19,356 bases of DNA, from assembly GCA_963922715.1 (NCBI GenBank), contig CAWUJT010000037.1:1-19356 (forward strand), written 5' to 3'. A program made the translations under genes and the position numbers. This DNA comes from CAWUJT01 sp963922715. GTDB lineage: Bacteria; Pseudomonadota; Alphaproteobacteria; Rhodobacterales; Rhodobacteraceae. This document shows positions 1 through 6,897 of this stretch, one piece after another (within the stretch, counting starts at the first letter, position 1; every line of letters starts with the position of its first letter). A model generated the notes under the pieces. That model saw only the letters and a program-made list of their open reading frames with translations. It was not told where the DNA came from and searched no databases.

Positions 1-216
1 AACCAAATCAAAGTAAAACCACAGGGTTTTTAATAAAGCTAAAAATCCTGATGAACTCTTCTAGACAAAAATATCTCTAGAGCAATAAGACCTTTGAATT
101 AATAAAGAGTTTCAAAAAAAAGACACAAAATTTCAAAAAAAAGACATAGTAAAATTTAAAGTTACATAGTTGTAAATAAACGCTTGAAAGTGCTTATAAA
201 CCATAAGGGTTTCATT
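1..216. other. AT-rich leader upstream of the pilin-like gene
   Basis: This stretch has no convincing coding sequence and is visibly richer in A and T than the rest of the window. It holds runs of A, a 16-bp direct repeat (listed separately) and several TAATAAAG-like words. The pilin-like gene starts just after it, so it presumably carries that gene's promoter, but I cannot fix a -35/-10 pair because many AT-rich words fit loosely. The left end may also be the tail of a gene or terminator outside the window. Confidence 0.4.
110..146. repeat. Two-copy 16-bp direct repeat, 21-bp period
   Basis: The word TTTCAAAAAAAAGACA occurs exactly at 110-125 and again at 131-146, separated by 5 bases. The 21-bp period is two helical turns, so both copies face the same side of the DNA. 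The eight-base A-tracts would bend DNA in phase. The position, about 70-105 bases upstream of the pilin-like start codon, suits a regulator-binding or curved-DNA element, but the function is inferred. Confidence 0.6.
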
Positions 217-771
217 ATGAAAGAATTTGTTAAAGATGAAAGCGGTGCTGTAAGTGTTGACTATGTTGTTTTGTGTGCAGGGCTGATTGGGCTGGGTGTC
301 ATTGTGATGAACGAGGTTGCAGTGGGTGCCAATAATCTCGGCATGGAGATCTCATGGGAATTGGGGGGTAACCAATCCACATCTGTTTATCCACATTCTA
401 GTTCCCACATTGGTGATGTGACAAAGACTGAATATTATGACAGCAGTGGTGAGCTTGTTTACTATACAGAGACATATGCAACCAACGGAACTGAAGGAAG
501 TATGTATGAGGACACATATACTGCCGACGGTACTCTGACAGATCGGACTGAAACTTATAATAATCCATATAGTACAACCGATTATACTTATACGACCTAC
601 TATGAAAGTGGAGATCCTCAAACGAAGACCAGTTATTATAGCGCAGATCACGAAGACATACCTAACGGAACAGCGGTAAGAGAATTTGACGAGGGGAGCG
701 AGCAACCCACAACAACAACATATTACAATGCAGATGGCGAAGAAGTCGATCGTGATGGCAACGTGCTGTGA
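217..771 (+). CDS. Flp-type pilin-like protein with Tyr/Thr-rich repeat tail
   Basis: This 184-aa protein begins with a short charged leader ending in ESG (residues 8-10), followed by AVSVDYVV and a hydrophobic segment at about residues 14-34. That layout matches Flp/type IVb pilins and related Rhodobacterales proteins, in which a prepilin peptidase cuts after the Gly. The usual Glu five residues after the cut is Asp15 here (VDY instead of IEY). Unlike true Flp pilins of about 50-70 aa, it continues with a polar tail from about residue 70, built from Tyr/Thr-rich units of roughly 10-16 residues such as TEYYDSSG, TETYATNG, TYTADG, TTYYESGD and TTYYNADG, likely beta-hairpins. I chose the ATG at 217 over an in-frame TTG at 184 because TAAGGG lies just upstream of it and the leader length fits. 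The role is unknown; a surface-exposed minor pilin or adhesin-like protein is plausible. The gene is AT-rich compared with its neighbours. Confidence 0.75.
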   Translation: MKEFVKDESGAVSVDYVVLCAGLIGLGVIVMNEVAVGANNLGMEISWELGGNQSTSVYPHSSSHIGDVTKTEYYDSSGELVYYTETYATNGTEGSMYEDTYTADGTLTDRTETYNNPYSTTDYTYTTYYESGDPQTKTSYYSADHEDIPNGTAVREFDEGSEQPTTTTYYNADGEEVDRDGNVL

Positions 772-838
772 ACCCTGGATAAAGTGGTTCAGACGATACA
801 GATTAAAATGCTGCCGGTCCGTCCGATAAAATATATAT
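772..838. other. Convergent spacer
   Basis: This is a 67-base gap between two converging genes. It contains an AT-rich end (ATAAAATATATAT at about 826-838) but no clear GC-rich stem followed by a T-run, so I do not call a terminator. Confidence 0.4.
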
Positions 839-1744
839 CTATGTGAGCTGTGCCTGGACCAGTTTTTTATAGGCTTCCCGGATGTGTTGTGTGACGGCGC
901 CGATGTGACCGGTGCCGACCTTGCGGCCATCAATTTCACCCACAGGTGTTTGAGCCCCAAAAGTGCCGGTCAAAAAGGCCTCTTCAGCGCTATAGCATTC
1001 AACCAGCGAGAAGTTGCGCTCAAAAACTGGAATGCCCTCGGCACGACAGATCTCGATAACCTTTTGGCGGGTGATCCCGTTCATGCAGTAATCCCCGGTG
1101 GAGGTCCAGACCTCCCCCTTGCGGACAATGAAGAAATTGCAGGCATTTGTGGTGTTCACAAAGCCATGGACATCAAGCATCAAAGCCTCATCCGCGCCGG
1201 CCTTCTCGGCGGCGATACAGGCCAGGATACAATTCAGTTTGGAGTGTGAGTTGAGTTTGGGGTCTTGCGTCATCGGCAGGCCGCGCAAATGCGGCACGGT
1301 GGCCAGCCGGATGGGGCGGGGCAGTTTGGGGCGCGAGTGCTCTATGATGATCACAACGGTCGGTCCGCTGACAGATAGCCGCGGGTGTTGAAATGGCAAC
1401 CGCTTGACCCCGCGGGTGACCATCAGCCGTGCATGGGCGTCTGTCTCCATCCCATTGGCTGCGCGGGTGTCTTCCAAAGCCTGGGTGAGGCTTGCGCGTG
1501 TCATGCCGATGTCAAGATCAATCGCTTTGGCGGCGTCAAAGAGCCGGTCGAGATGTTCGTCAACAAAAGCCCACGTGCCGTTATAAAGCCGCAGACCCTC
1601 CCAAACGCCATCGCCCAGCAGGAAACCACTGTCGTAGACTGAGACCATCGCCTCTGCCCGTGGTTTTAGCGTTCCATTGACCCAGATCGAGATCGTGGCG
1701 TTGCGCGGGTCCTCTTGGGCATCATGGGTACTGGCGTCGGTCAT
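839..1744 (-). CDS. Fold-type IV PLP enzyme, class IV aminotransferase-like
   Basis: This 301-aa protein has the architecture of the branched-chain / D-amino acid / aminodeoxychorismate lyase family. Features include an N-terminal WVNGTLKP strand, VYDSGFLLGDGVWEGLR at about 36-52 (the family's D-x-G-x-x-x-G-D-G-V-F-E signature), ADEALMLDVHGFV at about 184-196 and GITRQKVIE at about 223-231. Family members transfer amino groups between amino and keto acids with pyridoxal phosphate in the cytosol. By hand alignment, two normally critical positions look atypical: the Schiff-base lysine position falls on Asn165 (the nearest lysines are 163 and 169, in KLNSHSKLN), and the Glu that normally contacts the pyridine nitrogen falls on Thr198. 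It may therefore belong to a divergent subfamily with Lys169 as the catalytic residue, so I give no gene symbol. It stands alone on the minus strand, convergent with the pilin-like gene. Confidence 0.85.
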   Translation of the reverse strand: MTDASTHDAQEDPRNATISIWVNGTLKPRAEAMVSVYDSGFLLGDGVWEGLRLYNGTWAFVDEHLDRLFDAAKAIDLDIGMTRASLTQALEDTRAANGMETDAHARLMVTRGVKRLPFQHPRLSVSGPTVVIIIEHSRPKLPRPIRLATVPHLRGLPMTQDPKLNSHSKLNCILACIAAEKAGADEALMLDVHGFVNTTNACNFFIVRKGEVWTSTGDYCMNGITRQKVIEICRAEGIPVFERNFSLVECYSAEEAFLTGTFGAQTPVGEIDGRKVGTGHIGAVTQHIREAYKKLVQAQLT

Positions 1745-1784
1745 AATCCGCTTATGCCTGAGCGGGGCACCGCCGCCAAGATGT

Positions 1785-1830
1785 AAGATGGCGCGACCTC
1801 ACGCTGCTGTGAGTTGCCGCTGCCCATCTT
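1785..1830. repeat. Imperfect 46-nt palindrome in divergent intergenic region
   Basis: An outer arm AAGATGG (1785-1791) pairs with CCATCTT (1824-1830), and an inner arm CTCAC (1798-1802) pairs with GTGAG (1809-1813) around a six-base loop. A GCG/CGC pairing is possible in between. It lies between the divergent aminotransferase-like gene and the small ORF at 1872, so it could be an operator or an RNA hairpin in a leader. It is not followed by a T-run, which argues against an intrinsic terminator. Confidence 0.4.
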
Positions 1831-1871
1831 ATTGTGTCATAAATTACTCTAGGAGAATGAGGAGGGTTCCA

Positions 1872-2057
1872 ATGTCTCTTCAAAATTTTAAGATCATCGT
1901 TTTGGTTCTGGCCATTTTTGTGGGTAAGGTCATAGAGCACAGCGCGATTTCCGTGGCAGGTTGTGATCCGTGTGACACAGAAACGGCGATCAAACCGACC
2001 TTAGTAAAAGAAACTGATATTGTTGCGCAGGACAATTTCAGCGGCCAGGATACCTAG
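1872..2057 (+). CDS. Small hypothetical membrane or exported peptide
   Basis: This open frame encodes 61 residues beginning MSLQNFKIIVLVLAIFVGK, a hydrophobic stretch (about residues 7-18) resembling a signal peptide or single membrane anchor. A short polar segment with a CDPC pair (residues 31-34) follows. I recognise no family. The main support is an excellent ribosome-binding site, AGGAGGG at 1860-1866, five bases before the ATG. Its last 57 bases overlap the 3' end of the convergent yggT gene, which is a caution. The CDPC pair could bind a metal, form a disulfide or be a lipidation-like site, but nothing decides this. A longer version from 1677 is unlikely because it would run antisense into the aminotransferase gene. 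Confidence 0.45.
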   Translation: MSLQNFKIIVLVLAIFVGKVIEHSAISVAGCDPCDTETAIKPTLVKETDIVAQDNFSGQDT

Positions 2058-2288
2058 GAAAACCACCAAGGGTGCGAAATCAATGCCGCCGGTTTGCGGC
2101 AAGACGTTACGAATGGGCGCATAAACAGGCTCTGTGATTCGTGTGAGACCTTGCCAGATGTGCGCAACAAGCGGTTGGCGCAGGTTGAGCACTTCAAAAT
2201 TGATCAGCCACGACATCACGATTTGCACAATGATGATGAATTTTGCGATGCTCAGTAGCATCAGAAGAATTTGAAACAGTGAAAGCAT
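2001..2288 (-). CDS. YggT family integral membrane protein
   Basis: This 95-aa protein has two hydrophobic segments (about 4-26 and 68-88) around a conserved central loop containing LTRITEPVYAPIRNVLP and GGIDFAPLVVFLGI. Those are the hallmark YggT motifs (T-EP-P-R, then G-D-SP). YggT proteins are small inner-membrane proteins linked in various bacteria to cell shape, osmotic adaptation or FtsZ-related assembly; the molecular role is not settled. The ATG at 2288 is preceded by GAGG at a proper distance. The length fits the family, although the C-terminal end (NNISFFY) is short. It is divergent from the thioesterase gene and convergently overlaps the small ORF at 1872. Confidence 0.88.
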   Translation of the reverse strand: MLSLFQILLMLLSIAKFIIIVQIVMSWLINFEVLNLRQPLVAHIWQGLTRITEPVYAPIRNVLPQTGGIDFAPLVVFLGILAAEIVLRNNISFFY

Positions 2289-2385
2289 AGATTAAACCTC
2301 GTCTTTGCCATCTACCTAGGCGCACTTGCCCTCTTTCGCAACGGCATGGTTGACGTTCCGGGTCAGGCACGTCATCTCCAGGTTC

Positions 2386-2931
2386 ATGTATCCGTTTCTT
2401 CGTATGGGCTGGCAGATTTGGGCGCATCGCAATGCGCCCCCGCTGCCATGGAAGGGTGTGCATGTCAGTCAGCATCGGTGCTGGCCGTGGGACATCGATT
2501 TATGGATGGAGCTGAACAATGGCCGCACACTCACGCTCTATGATTTGGGTCGTATTCCTTTGGCGCAGCGCGTTGGGCTGGTAAAGGTTCTGCGCCAGAA
2601 CGGTTGGGGGCTTACGGTTGCGGGTGTCAGTGTGCGTTATCGGCGCCGAATTCGCCCCTTTGATCGGTTCGAGATACGGTCGCGGGCTTTGGGGTTTGAT
2701 GCACGGTTCTTCTACCTCGATCAATCGATCTGGAAGGATGGCGCGTGCTGCAACCAGGCGCTTTATCGGTCCGCGGTCACGGGACCCCAAGGGATTGTTC
2801 CCACGGCTGAGGTTGCACAGGCTTTGGGTTTGCCTGCCGAGAAATCAGAGTTGCCGTTGTGGGTCCAAAACTGGATCGACGCCGAGGCCACGCGCCCCTG
2901 GCCCCCGCAAGGTTATGAGGATCAGTTATAG
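2386..2931 (+). CDS. Acyl-CoA thioesterase, 4HBT/hotdog family
   Basis: This protein of about 181 aa is a single hotdog domain of the 4-hydroxybenzoyl-CoA thioesterase type found in Rhodobacterales. Recognisable segments include PWDIDLWMELNNGRTLTLYDLGR (the N-N-x-x-Y/T substrate-pocket helix region), GLTVAGVSVRYRRRIRPFDRFEIRSRALG and FYLDQSIW. Such proteins hydrolyse acyl-CoA thioesters in the cytosol; the substrate is not evident. I chose the ATG at 2386 (MYPFLRMGWQIW) because family members start this way. The frame stays open back to a TTG at 2326, which would add 20 residues of no obvious family match. There is no strong Shine-Dalgarno for either start. The gene is divergent from yggT. 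Confidence 0.82.
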   Translation: MYPFLRMGWQIWAHRNAPPLPWKGVHVSQHRCWPWDIDLWMELNNGRTLTLYDLGRIPLAQRVGLVKVLRQNGWGLTVAGVSVRYRRRIRPFDRFEIRSRALGFDARFFYLDQSIWKDGACCNQALYRSAVTGPQGIVPTAEVAQALGLPAEKSELPLWVQNWIDAEATRPWPPQGYEDQL

Positions 2932-2936
2932 ATATA

Positions 2937-2973
2937 TTGGCAAATTGACACAGTTTCTTGCCAAAACTAGGCT
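2937..2973 (+). promoter_or_regulatory. Possible promoter and inverted repeat before Tim44-like gene
   Basis: TTGACA (2945-2950) is followed after 17 bases by TAGGCT (2968-2973), a sigma70-like arrangement with a poor -10. It overlaps an inverted repeat TTGGCAA (2937-2943) / TTGCCAA (2958-2964) with a 14-base gap, which could be an operator or a weak hairpin. It sits just after the thioesterase stop and about 85 bases before the Tim44-like start codon. Confidence 0.3.
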
Positions 2974-3056
2974 TCTATTGCACAATCTTGGACTTGACCC
3001 CTAGACACGTCTGCTTATGTGCAAGAGTAATCAAAGCAAATGTGGACATCTGAAGA

Positions 3057-3722
3057 ATGGATAATGCCGTGGCACAACTTTTGGTTCTTGCAGGTATTGC
3101 GCTGTTTTTAATACTCAGGCTGCGCAGCGTTCTGGGCTCCCGCGATGGGTTTGAACCGACAAAAACGCAAGAGGACCAATTCCGTGATCGCTCACCTGTG
3201 CGGCGGAATTTCGAAGTGATCGATGGGGGACCAGATCGGGACATCATTGACCATGTGGAAGATGGAAGTCCTGCGGCCCGTGCTTTCGCGGCGATGAAAA
3301 TGGCCGAGCCGGGGTTTTCTGTTTCAGAATTTATATCCGGCGCACGCGGCGCCTATGAGTTGATCCTGATGGGATTTGAACATGGCGATCTCGACAGCAT
3401 AAAGGTGTTTTTGTCCGAGGATGTGTATCAGGCTTTTATCGATGTGGTCAGTGACCGAGAAGATCGCGGCCTTAAAATCGAAGCCGAATTTATTGGAGTG
3501 CGTGAGACATCGATTTCCAATGCGCATTTTGATCGCTCCTCCCAAGAGGCGGAAATTACCCTTCGTTTTGTGAGTGAGCTCTCAAGCGTTGTAAAAGACA
3601 GCACCGGACAAGTCGTCGAAGGCAATGCGACAGAAATCAAGAAACAACGGGACGTTTGGACGTTTGCGCGTGTCATGGGCTCTGACGATCCAAACTGGAA
3701 GCTTGTGGCAACAGACGAATAA
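3057..3722 (+). CDS. Tim44-like domain membrane-anchored protein (TimA type)
   Basis: This 221-aa protein has one N-terminal membrane segment (about residues 4-22, AVAQLLVLAGIALFLILRL), a charged linker, and from about residue 80 a Tim44-like domain: AYELILMGFEHGDLDSIKVFLSEDVYQAF, then antiparallel strands ending DVWTFARVMGSDDPNWKLVATDE. Bacterial Tim44-like proteins face the cytosol from the inner membrane; by analogy with mitochondrial Tim44 they are suspected of acting in protein translocation or membrane-protein handling. The ATG at 3057 (MDNAVAQLL) matches the usual family start, although only a weak GAAG precedes it. The smr gene follows after 33 bases, so the two are likely cotranscribed. 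In many Rhodobacterales a murein transglycosylase gene (mltA) lies between these two; none is present here. Confidence 0.88.
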   Translation: MDNAVAQLLVLAGIALFLILRLRSVLGSRDGFEPTKTQEDQFRDRSPVRRNFEVIDGGPDRDIIDHVEDGSPAARAFAAMKMAEPGFSVSEFISGARGAYELILMGFEHGDLDSIKVFLSEDVYQAFIDVVSDREDRGLKIEAEFIGVRETSISNAHFDRSSQEAEITLRFVSELSSVVKDSTGQVVEGNATEIKKQRDVWTFARVMGSDDPNWKLVATDE

Positions 3723-3755
3723 ATGCCGTAAGATTTTGATATATATGAGAGTGAG

Positions 3756-4331
3756 ATGCCCCCGCCTGCTTTAACCGATGAGGACAAAAAGATTTGGGAG
3801 CAGGTTGCGCAAACGGTTACACCCCTTGATCCCCCTCAAACCAACACGGCGGATATCACCACCGCGCCAAATGCCCCGCCTGCAAGCTCCTTCAAGGATT
3901 TCAGCATTGGCGAGCTGGCAAAGCCTGAGCAAACACCGCACCATTTTGCGCCGACAATTGGAGATAACCTTGCTGCGGCCCCTAACCACATGGACCGTAA
4001 ACTATTTACCAAGATGAAACGTGGAAAGTTGCGTCCTGAGGCGGTGTTGGATTTGCACGGGATGACATTGGCCCATGCGCATCGCAGGCTGACGCAGTTT
4101 GTGATAGAGGCCGCAGCGCACAAAATGCGTTTGATCCTTGTCATCACGGGGAAAGGTAAATCGAACGTCGATGATGGTCCCATCCCCATCCGCCCCGGTG
4201 TCTTACGTCACCAGGTGCCGCAGTGGCTTTCTCAGTCGCCGCTTAAGGCGCTGGTTTTACAAATCGCGCAAGCGCACCAAACCCATGGCGGCGGCGGTGC
4301 TTATTACGTATATCTAAGACGGGCGCGCTAA
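3756..4331 (+). CDS. Smr domain protein
   Basis: This 191-aa protein has a Pro-rich, probably disordered N-terminus (about 1-75). A DPxRT-like lead, MDRKLFTKMKRGKLRPEAVLDL, comes next, then an Smr domain with the DLHGMT motif at about 99-104, LILVITGKG near residues 128-136 and the C-terminal HGGGGAYYVYLRR. Smr domains have nicking endonuclease activity in MutS2 and related proteins, and in stand-alone forms are linked to ribosome rescue and RNA cleavage; the role of this alphaproteobacterial form is not established. The ATG at 3756 follows GAGAGTGAG. Its last 18 bases overlap the 3' end of the convergent MFS gene. Confidence 0.88.
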   Translation: MPPPALTDEDKKIWEQVAQTVTPLDPPQTNTADITTAPNAPPASSFKDFSIGELAKPEQTPHHFAPTIGDNLAAAPNHMDRKLFTKMKRGKLRPEAVLDLHGMTLAHAHRRLTQFVIEAAAHKMRLILVITGKGKSNVDDGPIPIRPGVLRHQVPQWLSQSPLKALVLQIAQAHQTHGGGGAYYVYLRRAR

Positions 4332-5513
4332 GCGCAGGCCAAGGGCTGCCAAGACGAAAGAGCCCAGGAAATAAACCCCGAACCAGATGAATTGCTGAGA
4401 GATATTCACCCCAAGATCTATGGCATATCCTGTCACCCACGGCCCAACCGCTGTGCCAAGAACCATAATCGCCGTGGCCAATGCTTTAATCGCGCCAATG
4501 TGCCGCGTGCCATAATATTCCGCCCAAAACGCACCGATCAGGGTGGCCGCAATGCCTTGTGTCAATCCGATACACGCAAACCCCAAGCTGCCAAGGGTGA
4601 GGCTATCACTGTGCATCAGGATCCAAAATCCCAAGGCAATTGGCAGCTGAAATCCTGCGATGAACACGCCGCTGCCAACGCGATCAATGACGATCCCTGT
4701 CATAAGCATCGCGGCAATGCCAACGCCCGTATAGATCGGAAACACGCGCGTCAGCTCTGCATGGGTCCAGCCTTTCACCTCTGCCAGGTGGATTTGATGA
4801 AAAAACAGCGCCGTAATTAGCGCGGCCAGACCAAACAGGGTGGGCATCAGAAGCCAAAACAATGGATGACTTACAGTCTCTTGCCGGGTCCAATGGCGCC
4901 CTTGCATGCCGGTGGCCTCTGTTTCTTTGGCAAAAGATTGCGGTGTGCGCTCTTCCTTCAGCAAGCTGAGAAGAATTGGGAGAGATAGAAGCGCCACAGC
5001 GGCCGCACAGACCCAAAGCAGCCGCCACCCCAAGAGTGGTTTGAGCGCGACAAAAAGCATCGGTAAGAAGGCTTCACCGACGGCAAAGCCAAGAGTGGCA
5101 ATGGCCAGTGCCTTGCCGCGGGAGGCGACAAACCAGCGTGCCATCGCCACGCGCGAGATGTGGCTCAGCATACCCTGCCCAGTCAGTCGCAATGCGAAAA
5201 TCGTCACAAAAAGGAGACCAGCGAAGGGAGTGACCGCCATCAACAGTGCCGAGATTCCCAATCCGATCAGCGTATAGAGAGCCAAACTGCGTACACGGAA
5301 ATGATCGCTCAGCGCGCCCGCCCAGACCATCGCAAGCGCCGAGAGCCCTGTGCCAACACCATATATCAGTCCCCACTCGCCATGGGTGAGGGAAAATGCC
5401 CCCCGGATATCATTTGCGAAAATCGAGATAAAAAAAGTCTGCCCAAAGCTTGAACAAAAGGCCAAAAGTGCGCCCGCTCCAAGCCACCTTGCGTTTTCAA
5501 GAACAAATCGCAT
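4314..5513 (-). CDS. MFS transporter, substrate unknown
   Basis: This 399-aa protein has about twelve hydrophobic helices in two halves separated by a polar loop (about residues 194-212), as in the major facilitator superfamily. The first half has the loop GALSDHFRVRSLALY, a version of the superfamily's G-x-x-x-D-R/H-x-x-R-R/K motif between helices 2 and 3. The second half has the related TGIVIDRVGSG. It would move a small solute across the inner membrane in exchange or symport with ions; the substrate cannot be read from sequence. I chose the ATG at 5513 over the adjacent in-frame GTG at 5516. It lies 82 bases downstream of hslU on the same strand and might be the last gene of that unit. Its stop overlaps the smr 3' end convergently. 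Confidence 0.85.
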   Translation of the reverse strand: MRFVLENARWLGAGALLAFCSSFGQTFFISIFANDIRGAFSLTHGEWGLIYGVGTGLSALAMVWAGALSDHFRVRSLALYTLIGLGISALLMAVTPFAGLLFVTIFALRLTGQGMLSHISRVAMARWFVASRGKALAIATLGFAVGEAFLPMLFVALKPLLGWRLLWVCAAAVALLSLPILLSLLKEERTPQSFAKETEATGMQGRHWTRQETVSHPLFWLLMPTLFGLAALITALFFHQIHLAEVKGWTHAELTRVFPIYTGVGIAAMLMTGIVIDRVGSGVFIAGFQLPIALGFWILMHSDSLTLGSLGFACIGLTQGIAATLIGAFWAEYYGTRHIGAIKALATAIMVLGTAVGPWVTGYAIDLGVNISQQFIWFGVYFLGSFVLAALGLRLARPS

Positions 5514-5595
5514 CACGCCTGCGCCCTCAAAATAAAACGTCTCTTAATCGTTGGATGTCTGGAAGCCGCGATGTTGGAAAAAACCAGAGCAGTTA

Positions 5596-6897
5596 TCACA
5601 AAACGTAGCGGCTGATATCGGTTGAGCGGGCCAAATCACCCAACTGCGCCTCGACAAATGCTGCATCTATGCTCAGATCTGTGCCTGCGCGATCCGGGGC
5701 TGTGAAGCTCAACTCTTCAAATACGCGTTCAAGAACGGTATAAAGACGACGCGCCCCTATATTTTCAACATTCTCATTAACCTGGGCTGCGATTTCGGCA
5801 ATCGCTGTGATGCCATCATCGGTGAAGCTGACATTCAAATCCTCAGTTTTCATTAAAGCACTGTATTGGCGTGTCAAGGCATTATCTGTTTCTGTCAGGA
5901 TACGGACAAAATCCTTCTTCGTCAGTGCTTGCAGTTCGACCCTAATCGGCAAACGTCCCTGAAGTTCCGGCAAAAGATCGGAAGGTTTGGCAATATGAAA
6001 AGCACCCGATGCAATGAAAAGAATGTGGTCGGTTTTGACCGATCCGTATTTTGTGCTGACCGTTGTACCTTCAATGAGGGGCAAGAGATCGCGTTGCACG
6101 CCCTCGCGGCTGACATCGGCACCGCGCGCATCTGCGCGTGCGCAGACCTTATCGATCTCATCGATAAAAACAATGCCGTTTTGTTCAACATTCGTAAGAG
6201 CGGTGCGTTTGATCAGATCGTCGTCGAGTAATTTGTCTGCCTCTTCCTCAATCAAGATGTCATAAGAGGCGGCAACGGTTATGCGCTTTTTCACCTTGGA
6301 TTGAAAGGCTTTGCCGAAGAGTTGGCCGAGGTCCATAATCTGGCCCATACCTGGCTGTCCTGGAAGCTCAAAAGAGGCCATGGGATTTTTGGTCTCTGCA
6401 ATCTCAAGCTCAATCTCCGTATCATCCAACTCACCTGCTTTGAGCTTTTTACGAAAGACCTCTCGTGTGCTTTGACGTGCATCCTTACCCGCAATGGCGT
6501 CAATCACCCGATCCTCCGCCGCCAGATACGCCTTGGTCTTAACCGCGTCGCGCATCTGCGCACGGGTTTGCACCAGCGCTGCATCCACCAGATCGCGGAT
6601 AATTTGTTCCACGTCACGGCCCACATAGCCGACTTCGGTGAATTTTGTGGCCTCCACTTTCAAAAACGGCGCGCGCGCCAGCTTTGCCAATCTGCGGGAA
6701 ATTTCCGTCTTACCAACGCCGGTGGGGCCAATCATCAGGATGTTTTTGGGATAAACCTCATCACGTAAATCATCACCCAGCTGTTTGCGCCGCCAGCGAT
6801 TGCGCAGCGCCACGGCAACGGCACGTTTGGCTTGGATTTGACCAATGATAAAGCGGTCAAGCTCAGTTACAATTTCGTGGGGGACCAGGTTTGTCAT
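5596..6897 (-). CDS. hslU: HslU, ATPase subunit of the HslUV protease
   Basis: This 433-aa AAA+ unfoldase recognises, unfolds and feeds proteins to HslV in the cytosol. Visible elements are MTNLVPHEIVTELDRFIIGQ at the N-terminus, Walker A GPTGVGKT (57-64), the pore loop GYVG (90-93), the inserted I-domain at about 105-235, Walker B VFIDEIDK (243-250), and the sensor-2 region GARRLYTVLE. The C-terminal tail DISRYVL is the tail that docks into HslV. The length is normal for the family. The start at 6897 is fixed by family alignment and by ATGA overlap with the upstream membrane-protein gene; the frame stays open further upstream but that extension lies over the neighbour. hslU is separated from hslV by an unrelated membrane-protein gene, which is not the usual hslV-hslU pair. 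Confidence 0.97.
   Translation of the reverse strand: MTNLVPHEIVTELDRFIIGQIQAKRAVAVALRNRWRRKQLGDDLRDEVYPKNILMIGPTGVGKTEISRRLAKLARAPFLKVEATKFTEVGYVGRDVEQIIRDLVDAALVQTRAQMRDAVKTKAYLAAEDRVIDAIAGKDARQSTREVFRKKLKAGELDDTEIELEIAETKNPMASFELPGQPGMGQIMDLGQLFGKAFQSKVKKRITVAASYDILIEEEADKLLDDDLIKRTALTNVEQNGIVFIDEIDKVCARADARGADVSREGVQRDLLPLIEGTTVSTKYGSVKTDHILFIASGAFHIAKPSDLLPELQGRLPIRVELQALTKKDFVRILTETDNALTRQYSALMKTEDLNVSFTDDGITAIAEIAAQVNENVENIGARRLYTVLERVFEELSFTAPDRAGTDLSIDAAFVEAQLGDLARSTDISRYVL

Noticed and set aside
110..146. Possible CRISPR-like repeat
   Set aside because: There are only two copies, a 5-base spacer and an A-rich unit; it does not fit a CRISPR array.
184..216. TTG start of the pilin-like gene
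   Set aside because: The ATG at 217 has a better ribosome-binding site and gives the normal short Flp leader.
2937..2964. Inverted repeat TTGGCAA/TTGCCAA as a terminator of the thioesterase gene
   Set aside because: The stem is only seven pairs with a 14-base loop and no T-run follows on the coding strand.
5514..5595. Terminator between hslU and the MFS gene
   Set aside because: Only a five-pair TCTGG/CCAGA stem with a long loop is possible, and no proper T-run follows it.
5866..6768. Several plus-strand frames opposite hslU
   Set aside because: All are antisense to a well-conserved AAA+ coding region and show no family features.
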